Shown one piece after another: positions 16,239 to 24,261 of a stretch of DNA of 45,482 nucleotides. Each line of letters begins with the position of its first letter. The stretch's first letter is position 1. Under the pieces are notes generated by a model. The model was not told the DNA's origin. It ran no database searches and saw nothing but the letters and a program-made list of their open reading frames with translations. Source of the DNA: Thermoplasmata archaeon (lineage in GTDB: Archaea > Thermoplasmatota > Thermoplasmata > Lutacidiplasmatales > UBA184); the NCBI GenBank assembly GCA_030037815.1, contig JASHPZ010000020.1, positions 1-45,482 of the forward strand, written 5' to 3'. Made by a program: the position numbers and the translations under genes.

Positions 16239-16667
16239 ATGGCTCGCGCCCCGGCCGACGCGCAGTTCGCGTACACGCGGATCCTCGTGTCCGACTTCGC
16301 CCGCTCGTGGAGGTTCTACCGGGACACGCTCGGGCTCGTGCCCGTGAAGGGACACGGCGCACCGCCGTACGGCGAGTTCCGTTCCGACTCCGGAGCCCAG
16401 GTCGCCCTGTTCGACCGGGCGTTCATGGCCGACTCCTTGGGCTTGCACCCCGGGCGGTACAACGCGAAGTTCACCGGACGGTCGTTGGTGGTGTTCTCGA
16501 CGCGCGACTTGGACGCGTTCGCCCGACGTCTGCGACGGCGGCGCGTGCGCCTCCTCCGCGGCCCCACCGACCGACCCGCGTGGATGCTGCGCACGATCCA
16601 CCTCCGAGACCCCGACGGCTACCTCCTCGAGGTGTTCAGCCGGCTCCCGAGCCCGTCCCGGGCCTGA
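16239..16667 (+). CDS. VOC-superfamily protein
   Basis: The 142-residue protein starts FAYTRILVSDFARSWRFYRDTLGLVPV and ends TIHLRDPDGYLLEVF, both canonical VOC ends, with a central VVFSTRDLDAFARRLRRRRVRLLRGP. This matches glyoxalase, fosfomycin-resistance and extradiol-dioxygenase-like folds, with Glu in LLEVF as a likely metal ligand. The substrate is unknown. An ACTAAGG stretch about 27 nt upstream may be the promoter. It follows the G1 peptidase by 48 bp on the same strand. Confidence 0.78.
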   Translation: MARAPADAQFAYTRILVSDFARSWRFYRDTLGLVPVKGHGAPPYGEFRSDSGAQVALFDRAFMADSLGLHPGRYNAKFTGRSLVVFSTRDLDAFARRLRRRRVRLLRGPTDRPAWMLRTIHLRDPDGYLLEVFSRLPSPSRA

Positions 16668-16687
16668 CCGGCGCCCGGGCGACCGAG

Positions 16688-17101
16688 TCAGAGGCCGCCG
16701 GCCCGACGGCGGCTCCCGACGGGCGCCGCGATCCGGTCGAGGCGCCGGGCGGCAAGCGGCTCGCCCAGCTGGTCCAACAACGCGTGGAGGGTCTCGTGGC
16801 TGAGCGTCTCGCCGACCGAACCTTCGTGCCGAGGGTCCGCCAACCGGAACAGGATCACCCGGTTGCTCGCGTAGTGGATCGTGGCATCCGTGCGACGCAG
16901 CGTCGATGGGTCCCGCCCCGATTCCGCGAGGAACCGGCGGGCCCGCTCTTTCCAGTAGGCGTACTCCGCCGGGCGGCCCACGTGGACTTCCGGAGGCCGG
17001 AACGGAGGTCGCGGCACGCCGGCCGCGGGCGGGGGCGGCTCGGGGGAGTCCCCGCGACAGCCCGTGGAATCCCGGATCCATCGGGCCCGCCGTACGACCA
17101 C
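16688..17101 (-). CDS. Small HETLH-motif protein, putative zinc metallopeptidase
   Basis: The 137-residue protein has a Pro-rich N-terminus, a helical EYAYWKERARRFLAE segment, a strand-like TIHYASNRVILFRLADP and then SVGETLSHETLHALLDQLGEP. H102-E103-x-x-H106 matches the HExxH zinc-protease signature. The layout, with an edge strand and an active-site helix, resembles minimal gluzincin or ImmA-like peptidases. A third ligand is uncertain; E114 is one candidate. No signal peptide is present, so it would act in the cytoplasm. The GTG at 17101 is supported by a TTACTTA element about 24 nt upstream, inside the tail of the next gene. The match could be coincidental. Confidence 0.6.
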   Translation of the reverse strand: MVVRRARWIRDSTGCRGDSPEPPPPAAGVPRPPFRPPEVHVGRPAEYAYWKERARRFLAESGRDPSTLRRTDATIHYASNRVILFRLADPRHEGSVGETLSHETLHALLDQLGEPLAARRLDRIAAPVGSRRRAGGL

Positions 17102-17121
17102 GGCCGGGACCGGCGGCGCGG

Positions 17122-20004
17122 TTACTTAGCGGGCGCGAGCGGGGTCTCGTCCCACGGTTCGGGGACCGCGCCGGGGACGGTCATGATCACGAGCGACCGC
17201 GACTCGCGGCGGGCCCGGCGCAGCGCCCCGAGGAGCGTGACGAGCGCGACCCCCAGGATGACGGCCGCGGCCGAGAGGCCGAGCGGCACCCAGAGGCTCG
17301 TGGTCGCGGGGGGCGCCGTGTCCGCGGAACCGATCGAGAACGCGAGGGTCCGGTTGATCGGCGCGCCGGCGACCGTGAAGTTCCCCGACGGCGGCGTGAC
17401 GGAGTACGGGCCGACCGACCCGCCCGTGCCGAGGATCCCCGACGTGTAGGCGTAGCTCCCGTTCGGCTCGTAGAACGTGATCGCGCCGTCCGTCGTGTTC
17501 TGGCCGAGGCCGTCGACGGTCACGGCCCAGTCCGTGTCCGGCCCGAGGCCGGACTGGTCGAACACGACCGGGTAGACGACCGCCTGGACGAACTCCGCGA
17601 CCTCGGTGGTCGGCCCGACCAGCGTCAGGTTCGCGGGGTCGGCCGCGCCGGTGTAGCTTCCGTTCCCGACGCCCGTCCACGCCGCGAATTCGCTCGACGG
17701 ACCCGACAGGGCGGCGAGCGTCGGATGCGAGCCGAGGTCGTACCAGCCCGACGCGGGGGTGACGGTGCCCGCCCCGGCGGGCGACGTGTCCACGCTCAGC
17801 GCGAACTGCGTCAGGTAGGAGATCGAGAGCCCCGTGGCGGCGCCGGTGACGTTGAGCACGCCGTCGCTGCCCGCGGCGGAGTACCGGACCCCGGCGGGTC
17901 CGGCCACGTAGGGGGTCGCCGCGAACGAGTAGCTGCCGTTCGGCTCGTCGATCGCGATCGAGCTGTTCGACCCCGACACCGAGATGCCGTTCACGACCAC
18001 CGTCCAGCCGGAGCCGACCGGTAGCCCGACCTCCTGGAACGTCACGGGGAACTCCCCGAGCGCGTAGAACTGCGCGACCTCGCGGACCGGGCCCACGACC
18101 TCGATCGAGGTCGGGTCGGTCGGTCCGCTGTAGGCGCCGGCGCCCTGGCCGGCCCACGACGCGAACACCCAGCCTTCGGTCGGCGCGGCGCTCAGGTTGA
18201 CCGTCGACCCGGCCGGGAACCACGCCGCCTCGGGGGCGACGGTCCCGGCGACCGACGGGGAGGCGGCGCCCGTGACCTCGAACTGCTGGACGAACCGGAC
18301 GGAGAGGTTGAGGGAACTGTTCCCCACGGTGAACGTTCCCGTGGAGGGCGTCGCGACGAACTCGGTGCCCGGCGGTCCGTCGGTCAGGGCGGGGACGGAG
18401 AAGGAGTAGGAACCGGCCGACTCGAACACGGTGACGAGGCTACCGTTCGAGGTCGTGTTCGCCCCGTTCACGGTGACCGTCCACGCGGTGCCGTTCGGGA
18501 GGCCGACTTCGCCGATCGCGACCGGGAACCCGTCGACCGACATCAGACGGTCGATCCACGTGTGCCACGGGTCGGCGACCGTGTTGTTGCGCATGTACTC
18601 GCCGACGACCCAGAACGTCCGATTGTGGAACGGGGCGAGGACCGCCGCCGAGAAGTTGCCGAAGGCGCAGACACCGGTCGCGCACGACGGCGCCCGGTCG
18701 GGTTCGCCGCCCGCCTTGAGCACGGTCGGCGCCTCGAGCGTCCCCGGAACGTCCGCGCCCGTGCGGCCGGTGACGGCGACGCTCGGGAACTCGGTAGCGG
18801 AGCTCTCGTCGAACACCACCACCAGGTTCTGGCGTGCGTCCAGGGCGAGCGCGGGGTAGAGGTCGTACGTCCCGGCCCCCGAGCTCCAGTTGAAGCTCGC
18901 GACCAGCGACGCGTTCGCGGTATCGACCTCCCAGAGGTGGAGGCACGCCCGAGCCGCCGAGTCGTTCCCCGGCACGCAGGCCGCGTCCGCCGCCGCCCAC
19001 AGGTCGGTCCCGTCCCAGACCGCGCTCTGGACGGTCGCGGGCCCGGCGGCGAGGAGCGCGCTGCTCCCCTCCTGGGTCGCGTTCGGAGCGGGCGCGAGTC
19101 CCGAGGTCAGGTTGGCCACGACCGAGATCCCGTTCGGGGACGGGGGCACCCCCGCGACGGTCAGGAGCTCGAGCGAGGAGTTCCCCCATCCGTCGCTCGC
19201 GAGGTAGAGGAACGAGGAGGGCGCGACCGGGGTCGCCGGCACGAGCGGGCCCCAGAACGCATCGGGGCCGCTGACGGACGTCGCGACGCTCGTCCCGGCG
19301 ACCAGCGCCGACTTGTTGGCGGCGAGCACTTCGGAACCCGCGAAGGCCCCGGCGTGGAACGTCTCGACCGTCACCACGAGCGCGCCCGAGTCGACCGCGA
19401 GGCGGGGGGCGGCGAGCACGTCGCCCGCCGGCGGGGGGGCGAAGTAGTGGACGCGCCAGTCGGCCGTCGGGTCGCCCGTCACGCTCGCCCCGAACACGAC
19501 CTGGTCGGCGCTCACGTCCAGGGCGGAGACGAACCAGCGCAGGGTCGCGGAGTCGTACACGACCTCGGGGGACGCGAGGACGTCCGACCCCGCGTCGAAC
19601 AGCGTATCGAGGGAGCCGTTCGCCAGCACGGTCTCGTTCGACGTCCAGATCCGATACGCCGTCTCGGTGAGCTCGACCACGTAGTTGTCGTCGGTCGCGA
19701 GCGACGGGTCGGGCGCGACGCACGTGCCGGTACAGGCGGCGGACGCGTCGAGTCCGCTCCAGGCGCGCACCGAGTAGATCCCGCCGGGGCCCGAGAGTTC
19801 GGGCGAGACGCCGGCCACCGCCGCTCCGGGTCCCTCGGCGGCCGCCGACGGCGCCCCGGGTGCGGCGGGGGGACCTACGGCGGCGACGCCTCCCGAGAGC
19901 GAGACTCCCGCGAGGGGGGCGTCGGGCCGAACGGACCCGAGGCCCGAAACGAGGAGTCCCACGACGACTGCGGATGCCAGTGCGGCGAACCACGCGCGAT
20001 GCAT
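17122..20004 (-). CDS. Large membrane-anchored surface protein: propeller-like head, ETGLP and InlB B-repeat domains
   Basis: The 960-residue protein has a signal peptide (about 1-25) and a low-complexity Ala/Pro/Gly linker. A head at about 75-490 resembles a beta-propeller or sialidase-like fold (PDPSLATDDNYVVELTETAY; ASPEVVYDSATLRWFVSAL). The stalk alternates ETGLP-type domains (IGEVGLPNGTAWTVTV, FQEVGLPVGSGWTVVV, FDQSGLGPDTDWAVTV) with two divergent InlB B-repeats (AGTVAPEAAWFPAGSTV and AGTVTPASGWYDLGSH, each followed by a W.G.G.G.Y.G pattern). A C-terminal helix (about 905-928) and basic tail anchor it. It is likely an adhesin or glycan-binding surface protein. A GATATATA box lies about 55 nt upstream of the ATG. 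Confidence 0.82.
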   Translation of the reverse strand: MHRAWFAALASAVVVGLLVSGLGSVRPDAPLAGVSLSGGVAAVGPPAAPGAPSAAAEGPGAAVAGVSPELSGPGGIYSVRAWSGLDASAACTGTCVAPDPSLATDDNYVVELTETAYRIWTSNETVLANGSLDTLFDAGSDVLASPEVVYDSATLRWFVSALDVSADQVVFGASVTGDPTADWRVHYFAPPPAGDVLAAPRLAVDSGALVVTVETFHAGAFAGSEVLAANKSALVAGTSVATSVSGPDAFWGPLVPATPVAPSSFLYLASDGWGNSSLELLTVAGVPPSPNGISVVANLTSGLAPAPNATQEGSSALLAAGPATVQSAVWDGTDLWAAADAACVPGNDSAARACLHLWEVDTANASLVASFNWSSGAGTYDLYPALALDARQNLVVVFDESSATEFPSVAVTGRTGADVPGTLEAPTVLKAGGEPDRAPSCATGVCAFGNFSAAVLAPFHNRTFWVVGEYMRNNTVADPWHTWIDRLMSVDGFPVAIGEVGLPNGTAWTVTVNGANTTSNGSLVTVFESAGSYSFSVPALTDGPPGTEFVATPSTGTFTVGNSSLNLSVRFVQQFEVTGAASPSVAGTVAPEAAWFPAGSTVNLSAAPTEGWVFASWAGQGAGAYSGPTDPTSIEVVGPVREVAQFYALGEFPVTFQEVGLPVGSGWTVVVNGISVSGSNSSIAIDEPNGSYSFAATPYVAGPAGVRYSAAGSDGVLNVTGAATGLSISYLTQFALSVDTSPAGAGTVTPASGWYDLGSHPTLAALSGPSSEFAAWTGVGNGSYTGAADPANLTLVGPTTEVAEFVQAVVYPVVFDQSGLGPDTDWAVTVDGLGQNTTDGAITFYEPNGSYAYTSGILGTGGSVGPYSVTPPSGNFTVAGAPINRTLAFSIGSADTAPPATTSLWVPLGLSAAAVILGVALVTLLGALRRARRESRSLVIMTVPGAVPEPWDETPLAPAK

Positions 20005-20055
20005 GCGCGAGCGGGGCGTCGAGCGACGCCGATCGACGACTAGTTGGCGAGTGCG

Positions 20056-20063
20056 GATATATA
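20056..20063 (-). promoter_or_regulatory. TATA box of the large surface-protein gene
   Basis: GATATATA is the most AT-rich promoter-like stretch in this part of the window. It is centred about 55 nt from the ATG at 20004, predicting a leader of about 30 nt. Confidence 0.5.
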
Positions 20064-20085
20064 CACATGCCGATGCGCGAGGGAC

Positions 20086-20964
20086 CTACGGCACGGTGAG
20101 GGTCCCTTCGAGGACCGGAACGCAGTAGCCCCCCACCCGAACCCCGACCGGTCGCCCGCCCTCGAGTCGGGCGCGGGCGTGGATCCGGCTCGGCCGCAGG
20201 ACCGCATCTCCCTGGGCGATCACGACCTCCTCGTCGGGTCGGGCCCAGCCGTGCAGCACCATCCAGGCGACGGCCGGTCCGGCCGCCGATCCGGTCGCGG
20301 GGTCCTCCCCACCGGAGAAGAACATTCGAGCGACCGCGCGGTGGGCCCCGTCGCGCCGGGCGATCAGGTAGAGGAACTTCGCGTCGGTGCCGCGGAGGTA
20401 CGTTTCGAGCCGGGACCACTCCGGCCGCAGGCTCGCGAGGCGGTCCGCCGACCGGAACGGCACGACCCCGAACGGCACTCCGGTCGAGATCGTCTGCGCC
20501 GGCCCGGAGCGGTCGAACTCCTCCACGGAGACGCCGAGCGCCTCGGCGAGCGCCCGCGGGTTGTGCACGGAACCTAGGACCGGATCCGGCTGGTCCATCT
20601 CGCCGAAGGAGTCGCCGTCCCGCGCGCGGAAGCGGACCGGTATGCGTCCGACCGGCACGGCGAGCGCGACCTCGCTCTGGCCGGTGGCCCTCGCCAGGTG
20701 CCAGGCGGTGCCGAGCGTCGGTTGGCCGGCGAACGGCATCTCGCCGAACACGGCGAAGATCCGCGTTGGGTACCCCTCCCGGGCGTCCGTCGCGGGATCC
20801 CGCGGAAACACGAACGTCGTCTCGGAGAGGTGGGTCTCGCGCGCGATCTGCTGCATTGTGTCGGCGCTCAGTCCGTGCGCGTCCGGAAACACCGCGAGCT
20901 GGTTCCCTTTGAGCCGGGACCGGGTGAAGACGTCCAGCCAGACGAAGCGGTACGCGCGCGCCAT
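20086..20964 (-). CDS. PhzF-family isomerase/epimerase-like protein
   Basis: The 292-residue protein shows the PhzF/diaminopimelate-epimerase-like fold in two symmetric halves. Landmarks are KGNQLAVFPDAHGL (19-32), HLSETTFVFP with the catalytic acid E48, FAVFGEMPFAGQPTLGTAWHLA, and GGEDPATGSAAGPAVAWMV in the second half. PhzF in phenazine producers isomerises dihydro-3-hydroxyanthranilate, but most archaeal homologues have unknown substrates and there are no phenazine genes here. The ATG at 20964 begins the conserved WLDVFT segment. It lies 38 nt downstream of a VOC gene on the same strand, so the two probably form an operon. Confidence 0.87.
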   Translation of the reverse strand: MARAYRFVWLDVFTRSRLKGNQLAVFPDAHGLSADTMQQIARETHLSETTFVFPRDPATDAREGYPTRIFAVFGEMPFAGQPTLGTAWHLARATGQSEVALAVPVGRIPVRFRARDGDSFGEMDQPDPVLGSVHNPRALAEALGVSVEEFDRSGPAQTISTGVPFGVVPFRSADRLASLRPEWSRLETYLRGTDAKFLYLIARRDGAHRAVARMFFSGGEDPATGSAAGPAVAWMVLHGWARPDEEVVIAQGDAVLRPSRIHARARLEGGRPVGVRVGGYCVPVLEGTLTVP

Positions 20965-21002
20965 CGGGACGGAGGAGGGGCGGGCGGGGAAGACGGTTGG
21001 GT

Positions 21003-21401
21003 CTACTCCTTCGGCACCGGCCCGAAGAACTCGAGCCAGTTCCCGTCGGGGTCGCGGGTGTAGACGAGGTTCTCGTGCGGCTCGCGGATCCGCGCGACCA
21101 CCGGCAGTTTCCGGCGCCGGAGTTCCGCTTCCCACGCCTCGACGTTCGACACCCGGAACCCGAAGTGGTCGAACTCGGTCCCCACCCGGATCGGCGTGTG
21201 GTAGCGGTTCGTCCGCGGGTAGTAGTTCAGCTCGACGCGCTGCTCCGCGCCCGGGAACCGGAGGTGGACCCAGACCCCGCCGTGGCCCATCCGCCCGCGC
21301 CGGTAGACGCGGAAGCCGATACGGCGGTAGAAGCGCAGCGAGCGCGCCAGGTTGCGGACGCGCAGGCCGGCGTAGACGTACTCGACCTTGACCCGAGGCA
21401 T
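21003..21401 (-). CDS. VOC-superfamily protein, upstream of phzF-like gene
   Basis: The 132-residue protein begins VEYVYAGLRVRNLARSLRFYRRIGFRVY. It has a central HLRFPGAEQRVELNYYPRTN with a glyoxalase-I-like Glu, FDHFGFRV with a metal-type His, and VYTRDPDGNWLEFF. The two-halves VOC fold with H and E positions suggests a metal-dependent lyase or dioxygenase. It is closely similar to the protein at 34555-35001, which shares the VELN(Y/W)YPRT stretch. GTACAAAG about 26 nt upstream of the ATG fits a leaderless promoter. It is probably co-transcribed with the PhzF-like gene. Confidence 0.82.
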   Translation of the reverse strand: MPRVKVEYVYAGLRVRNLARSLRFYRRIGFRVYRRGRMGHGGVWVHLRFPGAEQRVELNYYPRTNRYHTPIRVGTEFDHFGFRVSNVEAWEAELRRRKLPVVARIREPHENLVYTRDPDGNWLEFFGPVPKE

Positions 21402-21576
21402 CGCCGGCCCGACCGCTCCGTCGTACAAAGCCTGATGACCGCGGGCCGGGTGCGCCGGTTCGGCGCGCCGGGCGGGGCCCCGAGTCAATTCAAACTGACG
21501 GGTGAACCAAGTCTTCGCGCGCGCACGAGGTACACCATGGGCGACCGCAACGGCCCGCGCATTGGAGGGATCTGAG

Positions 21577-22248
21577 ATGGCATTCCTGGACGACCTGTCG
21601 TTCATCCTCGACCTGTTGATCCTCGTGACCGCGCTCGTGTTCTACACCGCCGTGCTCGTCTGGTTCGAGACGCGGCGGAAGGACACGGCGCGGGCGAACA
21701 CCCACCTGCGCGGGGGAGCGCTGTTGCTCGGGATCCTCGGCGGGCTCCTCGGCATCTTCGGCCTGTGGGGCGAGCTGACGTGGCCGATCGCCGGCTTCCC
21801 CGGGGCGACCTCCTACGACATTTTCTTCTTCGAACCCGTGCTGATGCTGAGCCTCCTTCTGATCGGTTTCGCGGTCGCGGTCTGGTACCGCCTCCCGACC
21901 CACTTCGTCGGGCTCATCGGCGTCCTGGTCGGCCTCGCGATCCTGTTCTACGGGGTGCGCGCCTACCAGTTGAACCTCACCCAGGAGCCGCTCCAGACCC
22001 TGCTCCTCTACCTCGCCTTCGGGGGCACGGCGATCTTGGCGTATCCGGCGACCCTCTACGTCGACTGGTTCGTGGTCGGCCCGGCGACCCCGGGGGCCGA
22101 CCCGCTGCCGTCGAATCCGGTGCCGGACTATCCGTGGCTGTGGCGGGTCCTGGTCGGGATGTTCCTCCTCGGCGTGATCCTCGCGGGAGTCGCCGCCGTC
22201 GGCTACGGGATCACCGTCGCGTGGGCCCACCTCGGCGCCCCCCCGTGA
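21577..22248 (+). CDS. Polytopic membrane protein, possibly DUF981
   Basis: The 223-residue protein is mostly hydrophobic, with about six or seven predicted membrane helices. Examples are FILDLLILVTALVFYTAVLVW, ALLLGILGGLLGIFGLW, PVLMLSLLLIGFAVAVW and VLVGMFLLGVILAGVAAVGYG. An ATSYDIFFFEPVLML loop-helix in the middle resembles the archaeal DUF981 family, recalled by pattern only. The ATG at 21577 is chosen because of a GGAGGGATCT ribosome binding site; a longer frame from 21502 lacks one. The function is unknown. Confidence 0.75.
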   Translation: MAFLDDLSFILDLLILVTALVFYTAVLVWFETRRKDTARANTHLRGGALLLGILGGLLGIFGLWGELTWPIAGFPGATSYDIFFFEPVLMLSLLLIGFAVAVWYRLPTHFVGLIGVLVGLAILFYGVRAYQLNLTQEPLQTLLLYLAFGGTAILAYPATLYVDWFVVGPATPGADPLPSNPVPDYPWLWRVLVGMFLLGVILAGVAAVGYGITVAWAHLGAPP

Positions 22249-22268
22249 GCGGCGGTCGGTCCGGGGCC

Positions 22269-22276
22269 AACCCTTT
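22269..22276 (+). terminator. Candidate 3'-end element (AACCCTTT)
   Basis: The element begins 21 nt after the stop of the membrane-protein gene. It is a near-copy of the AACCCCTT elements at 2818, 26403 and 40950. Confidence 0.3.
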
Positions 22277-22332
22277 CCGGTGTCCGGTCCCCCGCCGCGA
22301 GCCGTTAACTCCGCGGGGGGCCTGACCCGTCC

Positions 22333-22722
22333 ATGTCGACGAGCGTCGAGGGTCTCTCCGCGGTCACGATCCACATCCGGGATATCGCGAAAGCCGGCGC
22401 GTTCTACCGGGACGCCCTCGGCCTCAAGGAGACGGCCTTCGACGCGGCCGCCGCGCGGGCTGCCTACGCCATCCCGGGGTCCCCCACGTTCCTGACGATG
22501 CACGTCATGGGGCCGAACGAGGCCGGCCGCGAGCCGGGCACGGTGTCCGGCGTGGTGTTCTACCACTCCGACCCGCGCGTCTTGCTCGAGCACGTGCGGG
22601 CGCATGGGGGCTCGGTCACGATGGAGCCGGTCGAGGTCGAGGTGGACGGTCGGAAGTTCGTCCGATCCGCCTTCGCGGACCCCGACGGCAACGAATTCCT
22701 CCTGTCGAACCGCAAGTACTAG
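22333..22722 (+). CDS. VOC-superfamily protein
   Basis: The 129-residue protein opens SAVTIHIRDIAKAGAFYRDALGLKET and ends SAFADPDGNEFLLSNR, a complete VOC domain. It has the H of VTIHI and a C-terminal EF(L)L glutamate as candidate metal ligands, plus FYHSDPRVLLEHVRAHGG in the middle. It most resembles glyoxalase-type proteins. The substrate is unknown. A GTTAAC element about 26 nt upstream of the ATG suggests its own leaderless promoter. Confidence 0.82.
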   Translation: MSTSVEGLSAVTIHIRDIAKAGAFYRDALGLKETAFDAAAARAAYAIPGSPTFLTMHVMGPNEAGREPGTVSGVVFYHSDPRVLLEHVRAHGGSVTMEPVEVEVDGRKFVRSAFADPDGNEFLLSNRKY

Positions 22723-22800
22723 TGGGCCCCGCCCCGAGGCGCGAACGGGCTCGCGTGGAGCGGAAGGCGGAAGAACGCCCTCCGCGCGACCCCGTCACGG

Positions 22801-23268
22801 ATGTCGGCTCCGGACCCCCTTCCGGCCCCCGCCGCGCGGACGCCCCTCCCGCGGAGGTACCGGGTTTCACCGGCGGCGAAGCGACGGGCGATCTACGCCC
22901 TGATCGCCGTGGCGGGGGCGGAAGTGGTCGGCACGATCGGGCTCCACCTCATCGAGAACGCGAGCTGGATCAATGCGTTCTACTTCGAGAGCATGCTCGC
23001 GACCGGGCAGGGTCCGCCGTTCCCGCTCGTCACCAACGCGGGCAAGATCTTCGCGTCGATCATGGCGTACGTCTCGGTCGGATCGGTCTTGACCGCGCTG
23101 TTCTTCGCGGTCGGGCCGATCGTCGCGCGCTTCTGGCACGAAAGCCTCGACCGGATCGAAGAGGACGTGCGGCGGATCGAGCACGGGGCCCGCGCCGAGA
23201 TCGCGCGGCTCGAGGAGGAGCTCCATCACCACCGCTCTGAGCCCCACCCCCCCGGGCCCCGGAACTAG
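22801..23268 (+). CDS. Two-helix membrane protein with channel-like loop and coiled coil
   Basis: The 155-residue protein has a basic Pro-rich N-terminus and a first membrane helix (about 31-50). A re-entrant-looking segment, FYFESMLATGQGPPFPLVTNAGKIFA (first part at 61-70), leads into a second helix (about 86-108) and a charged coiled coil (115-143, RIEEDVRRIEHGARAEIARLEEE). The TM-loop-TM layout and the TGQG tetrapeptide before a GKIF turn recall two-TM potassium channels, in which TVGYG is the filter. The filter itself is not conserved, so conduction is doubtful. A membrane scaffold is an alternative. Confidence 0.7.
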   Translation: MSAPDPLPAPAARTPLPRRYRVSPAAKRRAIYALIAVAGAEVVGTIGLHLIENASWINAFYFESMLATGQGPPFPLVTNAGKIFASIMAYVSVGSVLTALFFAVGPIVARFWHESLDRIEEDVRRIEHGARAEIARLEEELHHHRSEPHPPGPRN

Positions 23269-23374
23269 CCCGATGCGGAAGGACCGGTCCTCGGGTCCGC
23301 ACTGACTCCGGCGGTGGGCCCCGAGTCCCGCGGAGGACGGCTTGGGCCCAAGGGAGTCCGGGCGCCGCGGCCCG

Positions 23375-24127
23375 CTACCGCATCCACGCGGTCGACTGGA
23401 TCGCGCTCTCGAGCAGCTTCTTCTCGATCAACGCGACCGCTTCCGAGACCGACGACTTCGACCGGTTCACGCGCTTCGCGAGCTCGGTGAGCGTGATCCC
23501 GCGTGGGACCGCGAAGTACCCCTCCGCCATCGCACGGTGGAGCAGTTCGCGCTGGGAGTCGCTGAGGATCGGGAGGTGCGTCCGCAGCGGACGACGACGG
23601 ATCGAGACGACCTGGACCTTCGGGTCGACGGACCGCACGTACTCGAGGATCCGCTCGAAGGTCGCGTTCCGCGCGACCACCTCCCAGCGGATCTGCCCCG
23701 CCTGGATGTGCAGCGGGAACTGGAGCGGCACCCCGAGCTCCCGGTAGAGGTACACCACGGGTGGGTTGCGATACGTCACGCGGTAGAGCGAGCCGTCCCC
23801 GACCTCCGCGAGCGCGTCGACCTTGAGCACGTCGGCGTACTCCTGGATCTCCCGCGACCACACGCCCGGGGGCGCGCCGCTGATCCAGTAGTCCGAAACC
23901 GAGACGTTCGGGTCGACGTCGTTGCGGTTCAGCGCTTCGAGGCGCTCCTTCGGGTGCGCCGTCGAGAAGCCGGTCGTCCACAGCCCCTTCGGCATGTGGA
24001 TGTTCAGGGTCGCGATCAGCAGCCGCTCCGCGGCCCGGGTCTCGTCCGCCGCGCGGAGCGATGCCAATTCGGCCGTGCCCGGGCGGCGCGGGCGGGACGA
24101 CACGGGCGGGAGCTTCCGACGCGTCAC
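23375..24127 (-). CDS. Bat-type (HTH_10) transcriptional regulator
   Basis: The 250-residue protein ends in a bacterioopsin-activator-type helix-turn-helix: LSDSQRELLHRAMAEGYFAVP, then GITLTELAKRVNRSKSSVSEAVALIEKKLLESA. This is characteristic of archaeal HTH_10 regulators. The preceding 180 residues form a mixed alpha/beta domain (LLIATLNIHMPKGLW; VLKVDALAEVGDGSLYRVTY) that probably senses a ligand or contacts another protein; no PAS or GAF is evident. The GTG at 24127 is the only suitable start. A TTTATATG box on this strand (24169-24176) lies about 45 nt away. It diverges from the gene at 24262, its most likely target. Confidence 0.85.
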   Translation of the reverse strand: MTRRKLPPVSSRPRRPGTAELASLRAADETRAAERLLIATLNIHMPKGLWTTGFSTAHPKERLEALNRNDVDPNVSVSDYWISGAPPGVWSREIQEYADVLKVDALAEVGDGSLYRVTYRNPPVVYLYRELGVPLQFPLHIQAGQIRWEVVARNATFERILEYVRSVDPKVQVVSIRRRPLRTHLPILSDSQRELLHRAMAEGYFAVPRGITLTELAKRVNRSKSSVSEAVALIEKKLLESAIQSTAWMR

Positions 24128-24168
24128 GGGGGCCTAGGTCGTCCGACCGCCCGCCCATCGAGACCCGA

Positions 24169-24176
24169 CATATAAA
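24169..24176. promoter_or_regulatory. TATA box between divergent Bat-type regulator and unknown gene
   Basis: CATATAAA is the only AT-rich element in the 134-bp gap. On the minus strand it would start the regulator mRNA about 18 nt before its GTG. On the plus strand it would start near 24198, just before the tandem palindromes. Confidence 0.5.
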
Positions 24177-24204
24177 CCGACTACGGCGAACCCTGCGGTC
24201 GGCG

Positions 24205-24236
24205 CCGAACCCGTTCGGGAGCCCGAATCCGTTCGG
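24205..24236. promoter_or_regulatory. Tandem palindromes CCGAACCCGTTCGG / CCGAATCCGTTCGG
   Basis: Two 14-bp inverted repeats lie at 24205-24218 and 24223-24236, with centres 18 bp apart. The first is perfect and the second has one mismatch. They sit between the TATA element and the ATG at 24262, where a bound dimer would block the rightward transcript. They may be operators of the adjacent Bat-type regulator. Confidence 0.45.
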
Positions 24237-24261
24237 CGCGACTCCTTGGACGGGGGGTTCC

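Noticed and set aside
21484-21499. GTCA-ATTCAAAC-TGAC inverted repeat as an operator
   Set aside because: Arms are only 4 bp and it lies about 80 bp from any start; no second copy was seen.
24061-24261. N-terminal extension of the 24262 gene to 24061
   Set aside because: It would run antisense through the Bat-type regulator start and the TATA region; its only notable content is the PNPFG repeat produced by the palindromes.
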